The notes beneath the pieces were generated by a model. It saw nothing but the letters and a program-made list of their open reading frames with translations. It ran no database searches and was not told the origin of the DNA. DNA of 64,000 nt from Candidatus Zhuqueibacterota bacterium (GTDB lineage Bacteria; Zhuqueibacterota; Zhuqueibacteria; Oceanimicrobiales; Oceanimicrobiaceae): assembly GCA_029262055.1 (NCBI GenBank), contig JAJDAD010000013.1, positions 62,001 through 126,000 of the forward strand, read 5' to 3'. Shown one piece after another: positions 56,401 through 63,395 of this stretch; the stretch's first letter is position 1, and each line of letters begins with the position of its first letter. The translations under genes were made by a program, and so were the position numbers.

Positions 56401-56493
56401 GATTGCATCTAGGTCCTGGGCATGGGCCGTGCCCGGGGAGATCGTCAAAGCCAGTGCTGCGAGAATGATCATACTGATTCTCAAATGCTTCAT
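53464..56493 (-). CDS. Exported protein with seven CarboxypepD-reg-like repeats and T9SS/FlgD-like C-terminal domain
   Basis: The protein has 1009 residues from the ATG at 56493 (GGAGA eight bases upstream). Order: signal peptide (residues 1-26, ending AHA), two Big-like Ig domains (about 30-110 and 115-205) and seven carboxypeptidase-regulatory-like beta repeats of 85-105 residues from about 210 to 900. Each repeat starts I.G.V....P..GA.V and ends [EQ]FY-x9-AT-V...-GI.F.L. A C-terminal domain begins NYPNPFNPETNI and continues through the FlgD/T9SS pattern (GYY-like WDGKDASGRQVATGIYIFQL). Such a C-terminus is a sorting signal for the type IX secretion system in FCB bacteria, but no T9SS gene is in view. 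Likely a cell-surface adhesin or scaffold (inference). Confidence 0.85.
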   Translation of the reverse strand: MKHLRISMIILAALALTISPGTAHAQDLDAIVTPDAAELEVGQGLQIEVFPFAINANNRTQVDADRVEWIVSPDTLGTITDDGFFIAGRHAGKVTIRVAIHVGNRVIIKEIEIRIGRLPRRFFDLKVVPGRAVVPAGAEKQFHVVVSRANVAIRPAFVRWEVVPEGLGTIDADGLFTAGQEVGHGRVVAHVEIDGLRLRASAHVVVSPAATAAITGNIVSDAGGAIEGANVRAVRLGRVRWIQHAQSDASGDYVLGELIPGIYVITAKARGFIGEFYDNTRNYLEATPQNVAEGDTVSGINFGLSEGGKILGSVFADGDSAALPGAHVVAFLVVNPRLARHAVADSSGNYGFEALPSGSYAVRANANGYKREYYDDSPSLAGAAFVDVDEPNTVAGIDFGLAMTSGIQGTVTSQVDGAPIAGAHIVVYGRPSSVRLDRHVLRETRSDENGNYLIEVRPGSYILFASAEGFNGEFYDDANERRDATTVAVKADSHTTGIDFALSPRSTISGTVTDELTGNPIPGAVVVAHREHRHADLAAHKDGFRARSDSSGNYVIQNVRAGSYLVVANAHSYLPEFYDDVASKREATPVVVAEDIPVTGIDFTLIQGGSISGTVASNVDSLPVPKALVVVFDSTSGRHVRSYTNEDGDYEFGGLPTGKYFVRVVAEGFFPQFYENARHRRDATGVEVVAPNETPDIDFYLVPHRDTRGTIAGRVVSTGDDAPLHGAVVIAVSPKNRVPHLTFTGPRGFYRITDLPAGRYYVFAWAEEFVGEFYKNAKRFKNADPVFVGSDGATTTGINFGLDPAQRDGIYAIRGKVRRSDGRGLDGILVHARLDGEVEVNATTDVNGNYVLTGLQAGAYKVEATGAGYEDSFFGGTNDDNAAPVSVGGGEDAGEVNLTLDEDNITSVSTDGPEVPVRFGLAQNYPNPFNPETNIQYQLAGNSDVTLKIFNMLGQEIRTLVNSPQNAGSYTVRWDGKDASGRQVATGIYIFQLKAGESFRLSRTMLMVK

Positions 56494-56548
56494 GTTACCG
56501 TTCTCCAAATAGAAATGACTTTTCGTTTGACATTCACTCGTTCACAGA

Positions 56549-56668
56549 TTACATTTTGTTAACGGCCCAATAAAACTTCGATTCCCTGTCAATTGCCCCG
56601 TTGGTCACGGTCTGCTTCAGATGGGCCAATCTTGAAACACCGGACCGCGGGGCGTTGGCTATAGTCAT
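56549..56668 (-). CDS. Candidate 39-residue peptide between two envelope genes
   Basis: The ATG at 56668 is preceded by GAGGAG at six bases and AGGAGGT further upstream. The frame of 39 codons ends in a TAA at 56549. It lies 29 bp after the helical-repeat gene and 55 bp before the 1009-residue gene, inside the same unit. The sequence is hydrophilic with no signal peptide and no recognisable motif. The strong ribosome site is the only positive evidence; no homologue can be checked here. Confidence 0.4.
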   Translation of the reverse strand: MTIANAPRSGVSRLAHLKQTVTNGAIDRESKFYWAVNKM

Positions 56669-56697
56669 GGCTTGCTCCTCACCTCCTCTCAGGCGTA

Positions 56698-58233
56698 TTA
56701 GTTTTTCGGTACATATTTCAAACTCTTTCTTAACAACTCAAAAGACACCTGAATACCTTCATTGGCGGCACGATAGTCGCCTTTGCGAAAAGAATCCTCT
56801 GCCAGGCGCTTAATAGCCCGGGCGCTCTGAAGCAATTGTAAACTCCAATTCTCCATCGACTCCACAACTCTGCTCTCGGCGTCCACCAGGGCCGTTTCGA
56901 GCTGCTTCAGCCGAACCTCGGTTTGCGCGCGAGTCTGGCGACCGGCGCCGTCATCGCTCGTCACCTGCTCCGCACGCGACAAAAACCTCTGCGCCGCGAG
57001 AACCGCCTCCAGTGCGACCCGACTGAAGCCAGCCGCGGACGCCTGCTCGGCACGCTGCAACGCAAACTCGGACATGCGTAGCAGTGTGCCAGCATCCCGT
57101 GGTGTATCAGCGTGCATGTTCTGGCGCACAGCGGCGATATCGCTTCTGGTATTCTCAATCTCCCGGAGAACTTTTTTATTGAAGGGTCGCCTGGATTGGG
57201 CGGCAGCAAGTCGATTTGCCCGTCTGATCATGTTTTCGGCCAACTCCAGCTTGGTCATGACGAGCTGTGTATTGCCTGCTTTGGCGGCAGCCTCAGCATC
57301 CATCACAAACCTGCTGGCACGCTCCAATATTCGCTTCGCCGCCGGGGATTGGCTGGCCCTGACTCTGTCACGCGTCTCCTGCAATAGTTCGTGTACCCGA
57401 AAAAGTACGCTGCTCGGCTGATCAGTGTGTCCGGGCGAATCACTCCGGGCCAGATCCGTTGCGCGCAACAGAAGCAAACTTGCCTGATTTAACAACGTCT
57501 TGGTTAAGTCAACATTGCCGTTTCTGAAAGTGGTTTCGGCTGATTCGTATGTTCTAAGCGCTTGCTGGAAAATCAGTTCTGCCTGGCGATTCCCGTGTTG
57601 GTCGATAAGTTGACGGGTGTGATCACGCAGGACCTCAAATTTTCGTTTCTCCTCGCGTAAATGATCAATGATAGTGTCAACAGAACGAGCAGAAAGCTGA
57701 ATCGCCCTCTCTGCCAAAGTGATCCCAACTCGAAAGTGCTCCGCGGCCTTGTCCGCTGATGCAGCCGTGGCAGCGCGTTCCCCGGAATCACGATTCTTCT
57801 TTGCCTCATTCAAAGTTCGCTGCGCCTCGCGATTTCGACTATGAGGAACAGTTTCGTCCGCTTTTCTAAGCAATTCCTCCAATCGGCTGCGCAGGCGCCG
57901 CACCGGACCATCGAGTGCCAGTTGGGCGGCGGCCATCAGTCGCGCTTGCGCTAGCTTAATCTTGGCGGCTGCTTCCGTACGGTCGCGGCGGGTAGGACGA
58001 TCCTTGTGAATGAGATTTGCTGCTTCGTCACGTAATTGCTGCGCTTGCTGCACCAGACGAATGGCGCGGTCATTGTTAAAAGAGGTCACCAGCTCTTGCG
58101 CTCTCGCCAGGTCGCGATCAAGCCTTGTTAAGGCTCGCGTCAAATCCACCAGGGTCTGTGCCGAGGCCGGGGTTATACCGCTCACATTGAAAGTAAAAAG
58201 AAAGAGAAATGTATACAGACAGATTCTCAACAT
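56698..58233 (-). CDS. Secreted alpha-helical repeat protein
   Basis: The 511-residue protein has a signal peptide (LRICLYTFLFLFTFNVSG...ASA). The rest is almost entirely helical, with about six degenerate units of 70-80 residues. Typical unit: L..A...R..AE.A...GN..LV...L..A..L..RA (for example near residues 300-345 and 380-425). The repeat suggests a rod or antiparallel helical stack, perhaps anchoring outer-membrane parts. The sequence is Ala- and Arg-rich; family not recognised. It is the first gene after the sigma-54 promoter at 58277-58291 and shares the operon with the surface protein and barrel. Confidence 0.8.
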   Translation of the reverse strand: MLRICLYTFLFLFTFNVSGITPASAQTLVDLTRALTRLDRDLARAQELVTSFNNDRAIRLVQQAQQLRDEAANLIHKDRPTRRDRTEAAAKIKLAQARLMAAAQLALDGPVRRLRSRLEELLRKADETVPHSRNREAQRTLNEAKKNRDSGERAATAASADKAAEHFRVGITLAERAIQLSARSVDTIIDHLREEKRKFEVLRDHTRQLIDQHGNRQAELIFQQALRTYESAETTFRNGNVDLTKTLLNQASLLLLRATDLARSDSPGHTDQPSSVLFRVHELLQETRDRVRASQSPAAKRILERASRFVMDAEAAAKAGNTQLVMTKLELAENMIRRANRLAAAQSRRPFNKKVLREIENTRSDIAAVRQNMHADTPRDAGTLLRMSEFALQRAEQASAAGFSRVALEAVLAAQRFLSRAEQVTSDDGAGRQTRAQTEVRLKQLETALVDAESRVVESMENWSLQLLQSARAIKRLAEDSFRKGDYRAANEGIQVSFELLRKSLKYVPKN

Positions 58234-58276
58234 AGTGTTATCCTAAGGAAGCAAGCGTTAGCAGAACATCCCATTC

Positions 58277-58291
58277 GCAAAGCGGGTGCCA
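58277..58291 (-). promoter_or_regulatory. Sigma-54 (RpoN) promoter for the envelope-protein operon
   Basis: The minus strand reads TGGCACCCGCTTTGC, one mismatch to TGGCACG-N4-TTGC, with GG (58290-58289) and GC (58278-58277) 10 bases apart. The start is expected near 58265, about 32 bases before the ATG at 58233. It is adjacent to the gene for an NtrC-type activator, encoded directly upstream. Confidence 0.78.
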
Positions 58292-58392
58292 AACTCACAA
58301 AATTGACGACAATCAAATAATAAGCTTGAATAACAGCTACTTAGAGGGCACCCGGCTTCTGGTGAAACTCGGAGAAGGCAGAACTGGACCGT

Positions 58393-58416
58393 GAGGTACA
58401 ACTTGAAATGTACCTC
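58393..58416 (-). promoter_or_regulatory. Palindromic candidate enhancer site upstream of the sigma-54 promoter
   Basis: GAGGTACA-acttgaaa-TGTACCTC is a perfect 8-bp inverted repeat with an 8-base spacer, centred about 140 bp upstream of the predicted start site; a partial third half-site, GTACATCTC, follows. No T-run follows on the minus strand, so it is not a terminator for the regulator gene. It fits a binding site for the NtrC-type regulator encoded next to it. Confidence 0.55.
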
Positions 58417-58461
58417 CAAGTACATCTCGTGAAATCCGGACATCGCGCGAAGCAACGAAGG

Positions 58462-59805
58462 CTATCCAAGCCGCTCCATCATCGAGTAAAGCTTGCGCCG
58501 CGTGATTCCCAGCAACTTTGCGGCACGACTCTTATTGCCACCAGCTTTTTCAAGCGCGTTTTCGATCAGCTGTTTTTCGACCTGTTCCAGCGACAAGCAA
58601 CCGTCGGGAATCTCAAGCGATGTTCCACGTGCGGGCGTCAGCCGGTTCTTTACGTGCACAGGCAGGTCGTCTACCACAACCTTGTCCGTATTTGCCATGA
58701 TGGTTGCACGCTCGATTATGTTTTCCAACTCGCGGACGTTGCCTGGCCAGGCATATTTCAACAGATAGTTTAGGGCATCACCTTCGATGGCATCTTCCGC
58801 TTTCCCGAGCTTGTGCAGGAAGTGCGAGACCAGGCTCGGGATGTCTTCGGCGCGCGCACGTAAAGGAGGCAGATTGATGGGAAAAACATTGATGCGATAG
58901 TACAGATCTTCACGAAAGGAGTGCTCCTGCAGCATTTCCTCTAAATCCCGGTTTGTCGCCGTAATGGTGCGGGCTTTGATCTGTATGGTCCTGGTCCCGC
59001 CGACACGCTCGATTTCCCGGTTTTGCAGGACGCGTAGCAGTTTCACCTGGGTCGCCTGCGACAGCTCACCTATTTCATCCAGGAAGATTGTGCCGGCTCC
59101 AGCCAGTTCAAAGCGCCCGACTTTCATTTTGTCGGCCCCGGTAAAGGCGCCTTTTTCGTGGCCGAAAAGCTCACTTTCCAGCAGGCTCTCAGGCAGCGCA
59201 CCACAGTTGACCGCGACGAAAGGCTCGGAAGCGCGCCGGCTTTGATGGTGAATCGCCTGCGCCACCAACTCCTTGCCGGTGCCGCTCTCGCCCCGTATCA
59301 GGACCGTAGCGTCCGTGGGTGCAACCTTGGCGACCATTTTGTAGACCTGTTGCATCGGGCCGCTCATGCCGACCATATTCTGCAGAGAGAAACGATCCTG
59401 CAGCCGTCGTTTGAGCTGCCGGTTTTCCGAGGTTAAATCCCGCTTTTCCATGATGTGCTGCACTTTGAGCTTCAGCTCATCCATCTCGAACGGCTTGATG
59501 ATGTAATCGTAAGCCCCCTTCTTCATGGCCTCCACTGCATTCTGCGCCGATGCGTAGGCTGTCATCAGGATGACTTCCGCTTCCGGGTTTTGTTTCTTAA
59601 CCTGCTCCAGCACGAAAAGGCCATCCTTGCCCGGCATCTTGAGATCAGTCAACACCAGGTCAAACTCGCCGTTGGCGAATGCCGCCACCCCTGTTTCAGC
59701 GTTCTCGGCCGTAGCCACAGCGTAGCCGACCGGCTCAAGCGTAAACCGAAGAATCTTGCACATTTTGGGTTCGTCGTCGATGATGAGGATGTTACCTTTT
59801 GGCAT
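58462..59805 (-). CDS. NtrC-family sigma-54-dependent response regulator
   Basis: The protein has 447 residues: receiver domain (about 1-120) with acidic pocket DDEP, phosphorylatable Asp in LVLTDLKMPGKDG and the switch Lys in IIKPFE; AAA+ domain (about 140-375) with RGESGTGKE Walker A and GAFTGAD, the loop that contacts sigma-54; C-terminal Fis-type helix-turn-helix (NKSRAAKLLGITRRKLYSMM). It activates sigma-54 transcription when phosphorylated by the kinase encoded 37 bp upstream. The sigma-54 promoter 170-185 bp downstream of its stop codon makes the envelope operon the most likely target. Confidence 0.95.
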   Translation of the reverse strand: MPKGNILIIDDEPKMCKILRFTLEPVGYAVATAENAETGVAAFANGEFDLVLTDLKMPGKDGLFVLEQVKKQNPEAEVILMTAYASAQNAVEAMKKGAYDYIIKPFEMDELKLKVQHIMEKRDLTSENRQLKRRLQDRFSLQNMVGMSGPMQQVYKMVAKVAPTDATVLIRGESGTGKELVAQAIHHQSRRASEPFVAVNCGALPESLLESELFGHEKGAFTGADKMKVGRFELAGAGTIFLDEIGELSQATQVKLLRVLQNREIERVGGTRTIQIKARTITATNRDLEEMLQEHSFREDLYYRINVFPINLPPLRARAEDIPSLVSHFLHKLGKAEDAIEGDALNYLLKYAWPGNVRELENIIERATIMANTDKVVVDDLPVHVKNRLTPARGTSLEIPDGCLSLEQVEKQLIENALEKAGGNKSRAAKLLGITRRKLYSMMERLG

Positions 59806-59842
59806 AGTTTAATCCTTTAAAATGGTTGCAAATGTCCCGGAC

Positions 59843-61192
59843 TCAAACCGGCAGAAAAACCCGCATCTTCGTCCCTTGGTTTTCGGCACTCTGCACGTCG
59901 ATCCAACCGTTGTGTTTGTCCACCAGCCGCTTACAGATGGCAAGGCCAAGCCCGCTCCCCGCGGTTTTGGTTGTGTAAAACGGCTCGAAGATCAGGTTTT
60001 GGTCCACCTCAAAGCCGCAGCCGGTATCCACGATCTCAAGCCGCACGACACGTTTGCGTTTGCGGGAATCGTTCTTGAGAAGGACACGCAGGGTACCTCC
60101 GCCGTTCATGGCCTGAATCGAATTCAAAGTGAAATTCAAAATGAGCTGGTTGATCGCATCCTCATCGTGCGGGACTGCACGAATATCGTCGTAATCGCGC
60201 TCAAGCGTGACGTTGGCCGCGCTCATCTCATCCGCAAGCGAAGTCAGAGATCGATCGACGGAACCGCGCAAATCGGTCGCCCTCTTTTCCAACTCCCGGT
60301 CGCGTGCGAAAGTCAGGAAATCGCTCACAAGCCGGTTGAGCCGGCGCACTTCGCTGGGAATATAGTCGAACAGCTCGTCCTCATCCTCGCTGCTCGCATA
60401 TTTTGACTTGAGCACGTCTGCCGTACCTTTGATGATACCGAGGGGGTTGCGAATTTCGTGTGCCACGGTAGCGGCCATTTGCCCCATGGCAGCGAGACGC
60501 TCGCTCTTCCGCAGCGATTCGTGCGTTTTGATCAAGAGAGAAATGGCCCAAAATAAGAAAATCGAAAAGAGCAGGGCCAGCGTAAGCGCAACCAATCCCC
60601 CGAAAATCAGACCTCGTTGAAACACACCTAACAGGTCAAAAAAATCGGCGCTGGCCTGCACAACAACCACGCCCAGGACATCGTTAAGCGGTCCACGGAT
60701 CGGCGCGTAGGCGCTCTTGAAACGATTGCCGGCCACTACCTGCATGGGCGCCACGGCGGCGATTCCGGTGAGCGCCCGGTTTACCCAAACGCTGTCCTCT
60801 TCCAGAAAAGACAGGCGCTCCCCCGGCCGGAACAGGCCCGGGCTACCGGCGATGACGCCATAGTCAGCGTCAACCAGATAGACGCCTTGTAATTGATTTT
60901 CATCATGCACATCGCGCAGAATCTTAGTCAGTTCCGGCATAACGAGCGGTAACCGGTCAGATTCAATGTCGTATGTGAAATCACCAAACTCGACAATCCC
61001 GGAAGTCAGGGTCGCCACGGCATGTAAACGTGTGCCAAGCTCCTCTTCCAGGTAGTCGCCCATGTCCTGCAAAAACCGCCAGGCGCCGATGGTAAAGCCG
61101 AACAGAACCAGGACGGTGAGGCCGATCATACCCGTAACCATTGCCTTGCGGCGGCCCAACAGTTTCTGGTCCAGGTGTGGGGCGGAATTCAT
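59843..61192 (-). CDS. Membrane-bound sensor histidine kinase (NtrB/HydH-like)
   Basis: The 449-residue protein has two membrane helices (about 15-37 and 205-230) flanking a periplasmic sensor of about 165 residues of the Cache type (GVYLVDADYGVIAGSPGLF). A HisKA domain with H-box VAHEIRNPLGII follows, then an HATPase domain with N-box LNFTLNSIQAM, DTGCGF and GSGLGLAIC. The ligand is unknown. ATG at 61192 overlaps the preceding stop as TGATG and is chosen over the longer frame to 61228. It partners the response regulator encoded 37 bp downstream. Confidence 0.94.
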   Translation of the reverse strand: MNSAPHLDQKLLGRRKAMVTGMIGLTVLVLFGFTIGAWRFLQDMGDYLEEELGTRLHAVATLTSGIVEFGDFTYDIESDRLPLVMPELTKILRDVHDENQLQGVYLVDADYGVIAGSPGLFRPGERLSFLEEDSVWVNRALTGIAAVAPMQVVAGNRFKSAYAPIRGPLNDVLGVVVVQASADFFDLLGVFQRGLIFGGLVALTLALLFSIFLFWAISLLIKTHESLRKSERLAAMGQMAATVAHEIRNPLGIIKGTADVLKSKYASSEDEDELFDYIPSEVRRLNRLVSDFLTFARDRELEKRATDLRGSVDRSLTSLADEMSAANVTLERDYDDIRAVPHDEDAINQLILNFTLNSIQAMNGGGTLRVLLKNDSRKRKRVVRLEIVDTGCGFEVDQNLIFEPFYTTKTAGSGLGLAICKRLVDKHNGWIDVQSAENQGTKMRVFLPV

Positions 61193-61683
61193 CAGTCCTT
61201 GCTCTCCTGCCCAAATATGCGCAGCCACTCTGCAAGTTCGTCGTCGGACAACTCCTTGCCGTACTTTTCCCGCATTGTCTCTACCTTGTGCTTCTTATTG
61301 ATTGAATCGTAAAACTGACCCGAGGCCACAACGCCGGCGCCTTGCGCTTTGGCAAATTCGACAATCTCACGGTCATCGCTTACGACCTGCAGCGATTTCT
61401 TATGCGCCGCTCGCAGAACAAGCTGTTTGATAACCGCATCGGCTTTTACCGGCCGCCGGGAAAACACGACCTGCAAGCGCCGTGCCTGCAAAGCAGCCTC
61501 TACTTCCGGCAGCGCCTGATCCCCGTCAAACACGACTACAACCTGCACTTGTTTTGCAGCGGTGAGCCCCCGCAATTTCGTCAGCAATTGTCCACGGGCG
61601 GTCTCCAGGCTGGCTTGCAAATGCCGGCTGAGTTCCGGCACGGCGTGAATCAAGTTGTAGCCGTCGATGATGATCTTATTCAA
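61192..61683 (-). CDS. NYN-domain endoribonuclease-like protein (YacP/Rae1-like)
   Basis: The 163-residue protein begins NKIIIDGYNLIHAVPEL, the PIN/NYN Asp motif, with VVFDGDQA and VVSDDREIV supplying further acidic residues of the nuclease site. YacP (Rae1) of Bacillus cleaves mRNA on the ribosome; other NYN proteins act on tRNA or rRNA. The start is TTG with AGGGGA seven bases upstream, overlapping the dapF stop. Confidence 0.88.
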   Translation of the reverse strand: MNKIIIDGYNLIHAVPELSRHLQASLETARGQLLTKLRGLTAAKQVQVVVVFDGDQALPEVEAALQARRLQVVFSRRPVKADAVIKQLVLRAAHKKSLQVVSDDREIVEFAKAQGAGVVASGQFYDSINKKHKVETMREKYGKELSDDELAEWLRIFGQESKD

Positions 61684-62474
61684 AGCAGCGTCCCCTGGTA
61701 GATTGCCTCTACCTCTCCTTCCAGATAGAAATTGCCGCCGGCATCCCAGTGCACCGTCAGCTCGCCGCCACGCGCCTGCACCGTAATCGGAAAAGCCAGT
61801 CCCTTGCGCAGATGTGCAAACAAAGCAGCCGCCACGGCGCCAGTGCCGCAGGCCAATGTTTCGTCTTCAACACCGCGTTCGAAAGTTCTGATTTTAATGG
61901 CATTATCGGACAAAACCTCGACAAAATTGACGTTTGTCCCTTCTGGTTTGAATTCATCATGCCAGCGATAGGATTTGCCGATGCCGGCCACGTCAACCTG
62001 CTGCACGTCGCGGGTGAACACGAGATAGTGCGGAACCCCCGTGTCCACGAATCCCGCCTCTTCCAGGTCCGGCTCAGAGCAAATCCCCACTGACTCACGC
62101 AGGCCGCGCGCCGATGGAAACTTCAGCTTCACAAGATTATCCCTAACTAGTGCTTCGTAGGTGTCTTGTCCAAAAACGAAGCGCGCTTCAGTTTTGACAA
62201 TTTGATTCAGTGCTGCAAAATAGGCTGCTGCGCGGGCGCCGTTGCCGCAGCCGCTCTCGCTGCCGTCAGGATTAAAATAGCGTAGGCGAAAATCAAAATC
62301 CGGTTCCTTTTCGATCAGGAGCACGCCATCGGAACCGACACCGGTCCGGCGCTGTGAAATGCGGGCAAAAAAGTCTCGATCATCCCGGTCAAATTGTCCA
62401 CGCCGGTTATCGATAACGATAAAATCGTTGCCGGTAGCGCTGATTTTGGTAAAACGCAAGTTCGCGTATTTCAT
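61680..62474 (-). CDS. dapF: Diaminopimelate epimerase
   Basis: The 264-residue enzyme interconverts L,L- and meso-diaminopimelate, the precursor of the peptidoglycan cross-link and of lysine. It starts MKYANLRFTKISATGNDFIVID and has the two active-site Cys in ESGCGNGARA and LACGTGAVAAA. Upstream frames would add 20 residues not found in the family. It is coupled to the NYN gene. Confidence 0.95.
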   Translation of the reverse strand: MKYANLRFTKISATGNDFIVIDNRRGQFDRDDRDFFARISQRRTGVGSDGVLLIEKEPDFDFRLRYFNPDGSESGCGNGARAAAYFAALNQIVKTEARFVFGQDTYEALVRDNLVKLKFPSARGLRESVGICSEPDLEEAGFVDTGVPHYLVFTRDVQQVDVAGIGKSYRWHDEFKPEGTNVNFVEVLSDNAIKIRTFERGVEDETLACGTGAVAAALFAHLRKGLAFPITVQARGGELTVHWDAGGNFYLEGEVEAIYQGTLL

Positions 62475-62538
62475 GAGATGATTCGTTTTGATGAAAGGGC
62501 CACCAAACATTTGCAGAGATGGCGATGGCACCAAAATC

Positions 62539-62582
62539 GAAATCCCAAAGCCACCACTAACACCCGGCTGCTTTGGGATTTC
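62539..62582 (-). terminator. Terminator-like hairpin after the acid phosphatase gene
   Basis: GAAATCCCAAAGC and GCTTTGGGATTTC form a perfect 13-bp inverted repeat with an 18-base loop, 27 bases past the acid phosphatase stop. On the minus strand it is followed by GATTTTGG, only a short T-run, so termination is probable rather than certain. Confidence 0.55.
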
Positions 62583-62608
62583 AAAAACTATCTATCAGGA
62601 TAAAGGTC

Positions 62609-63361
62609 TTACTGATAGTCTCTTTGCCATGAGCCGTACAGCGGATTGGGCAACATGAAGTACCTGCTGCCCCAATTGAGATCCCCGGACAGTTGGTCAC
62701 TCAGATAGGCATCGGCATTGTCTTTGCCTCGCATCGTCATAAAATCGCGGATGTTGTCGCCAAACAACGCGAGCAGCACCAGCGGACCGGTTTCCTCACA
62801 GCGTCCGGTGCCACTCTGCAAGCAATCACGCCGGTCGGCCTTCAAGTCATCGTCCCCCTTTTTAGTCAGAACCGGATCGCCGTCTTTGAACAAACCGGTT
62901 TTCTTCAGGTTTGCGACGGTTGCCGCTTCATTCTCAAAACGGCGATTCGTTAGAAACGCTACGTGTGCGCGTGCGCCCAAAGTCCGCAAACTGTCGACAA
63001 ACCACTTCGCCCCCGCAACCGGAGTAGCTTCCTCGCGCCTGACCCACTCGCTCCAGGTCTCACGGGTAAAGCCCTGTCCGATCTCCTCGCGTTCGACTTC
63101 GTACTGTGAATTGTTGAGCACAGTTTCATCGACATCAAAAACGACCACCCAGTTTTCGGTTTGTGCCAAAGCCCTTTTCTTGACCACAGGCCATGCCAGT
63201 CGAAACGTCTGCTCACAGGCAGCCGCATACTCGATGGAGCTGGTCACCCACTGCAACCCCCGCTGTCTGTCTTGACTGCCTTGAGCACCGTCCTGACATG
63301 AACTAACCAGCACGGACAAACAAAGCAGGGCACAAGCGTAGTTCCTGAACTTGCTTAACAT
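62609..63361 (-). CDS. Acid phosphatase lipoprotein, class C/e(P4)-like HAD
   Basis: The 250-residue protein begins with a lipobox signal (LCLSVLVSSC) from the ATG at 63361 (AGGGAGA upstream), and the HAD motif I WVVVFDVDETVLNNSQYE. Downstream motif AFLTNRRFENEA and GDNIRDF supply the other catalytic groups. e(P4)-like enzymes dephosphorylate nucleotides such as NMN at the outer membrane. It follows the YceH-like gene by 34 bp. Confidence 0.9.
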   Translation of the reverse strand: MLSKFRNYACALLCLSVLVSSCQDGAQGSQDRQRGLQWVTSSIEYAAACEQTFRLAWPVVKKRALAQTENWVVVFDVDETVLNNSQYEVEREEIGQGFTRETWSEWVRREEATPVAGAKWFVDSLRTLGARAHVAFLTNRRFENEAATVANLKKTGLFKDGDPVLTKKGDDDLKADRRDCLQSGTGRCEETGPLVLLALFGDNIRDFMTMRGKDNADAYLSDQLSGDLNWGSRYFMLPNPLYGSWQRDYQ

Positions 63362-63395
63362 GAGGTTTCTCCCTTCGTAGAAATCAGATTCAAGG

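Noticed and set aside
58393-58416. Palindrome as a terminator of the response-regulator gene
   Set aside because: It is not followed by a T-run on the minus strand, and it lies at enhancer distance from a sigma-54 promoter.
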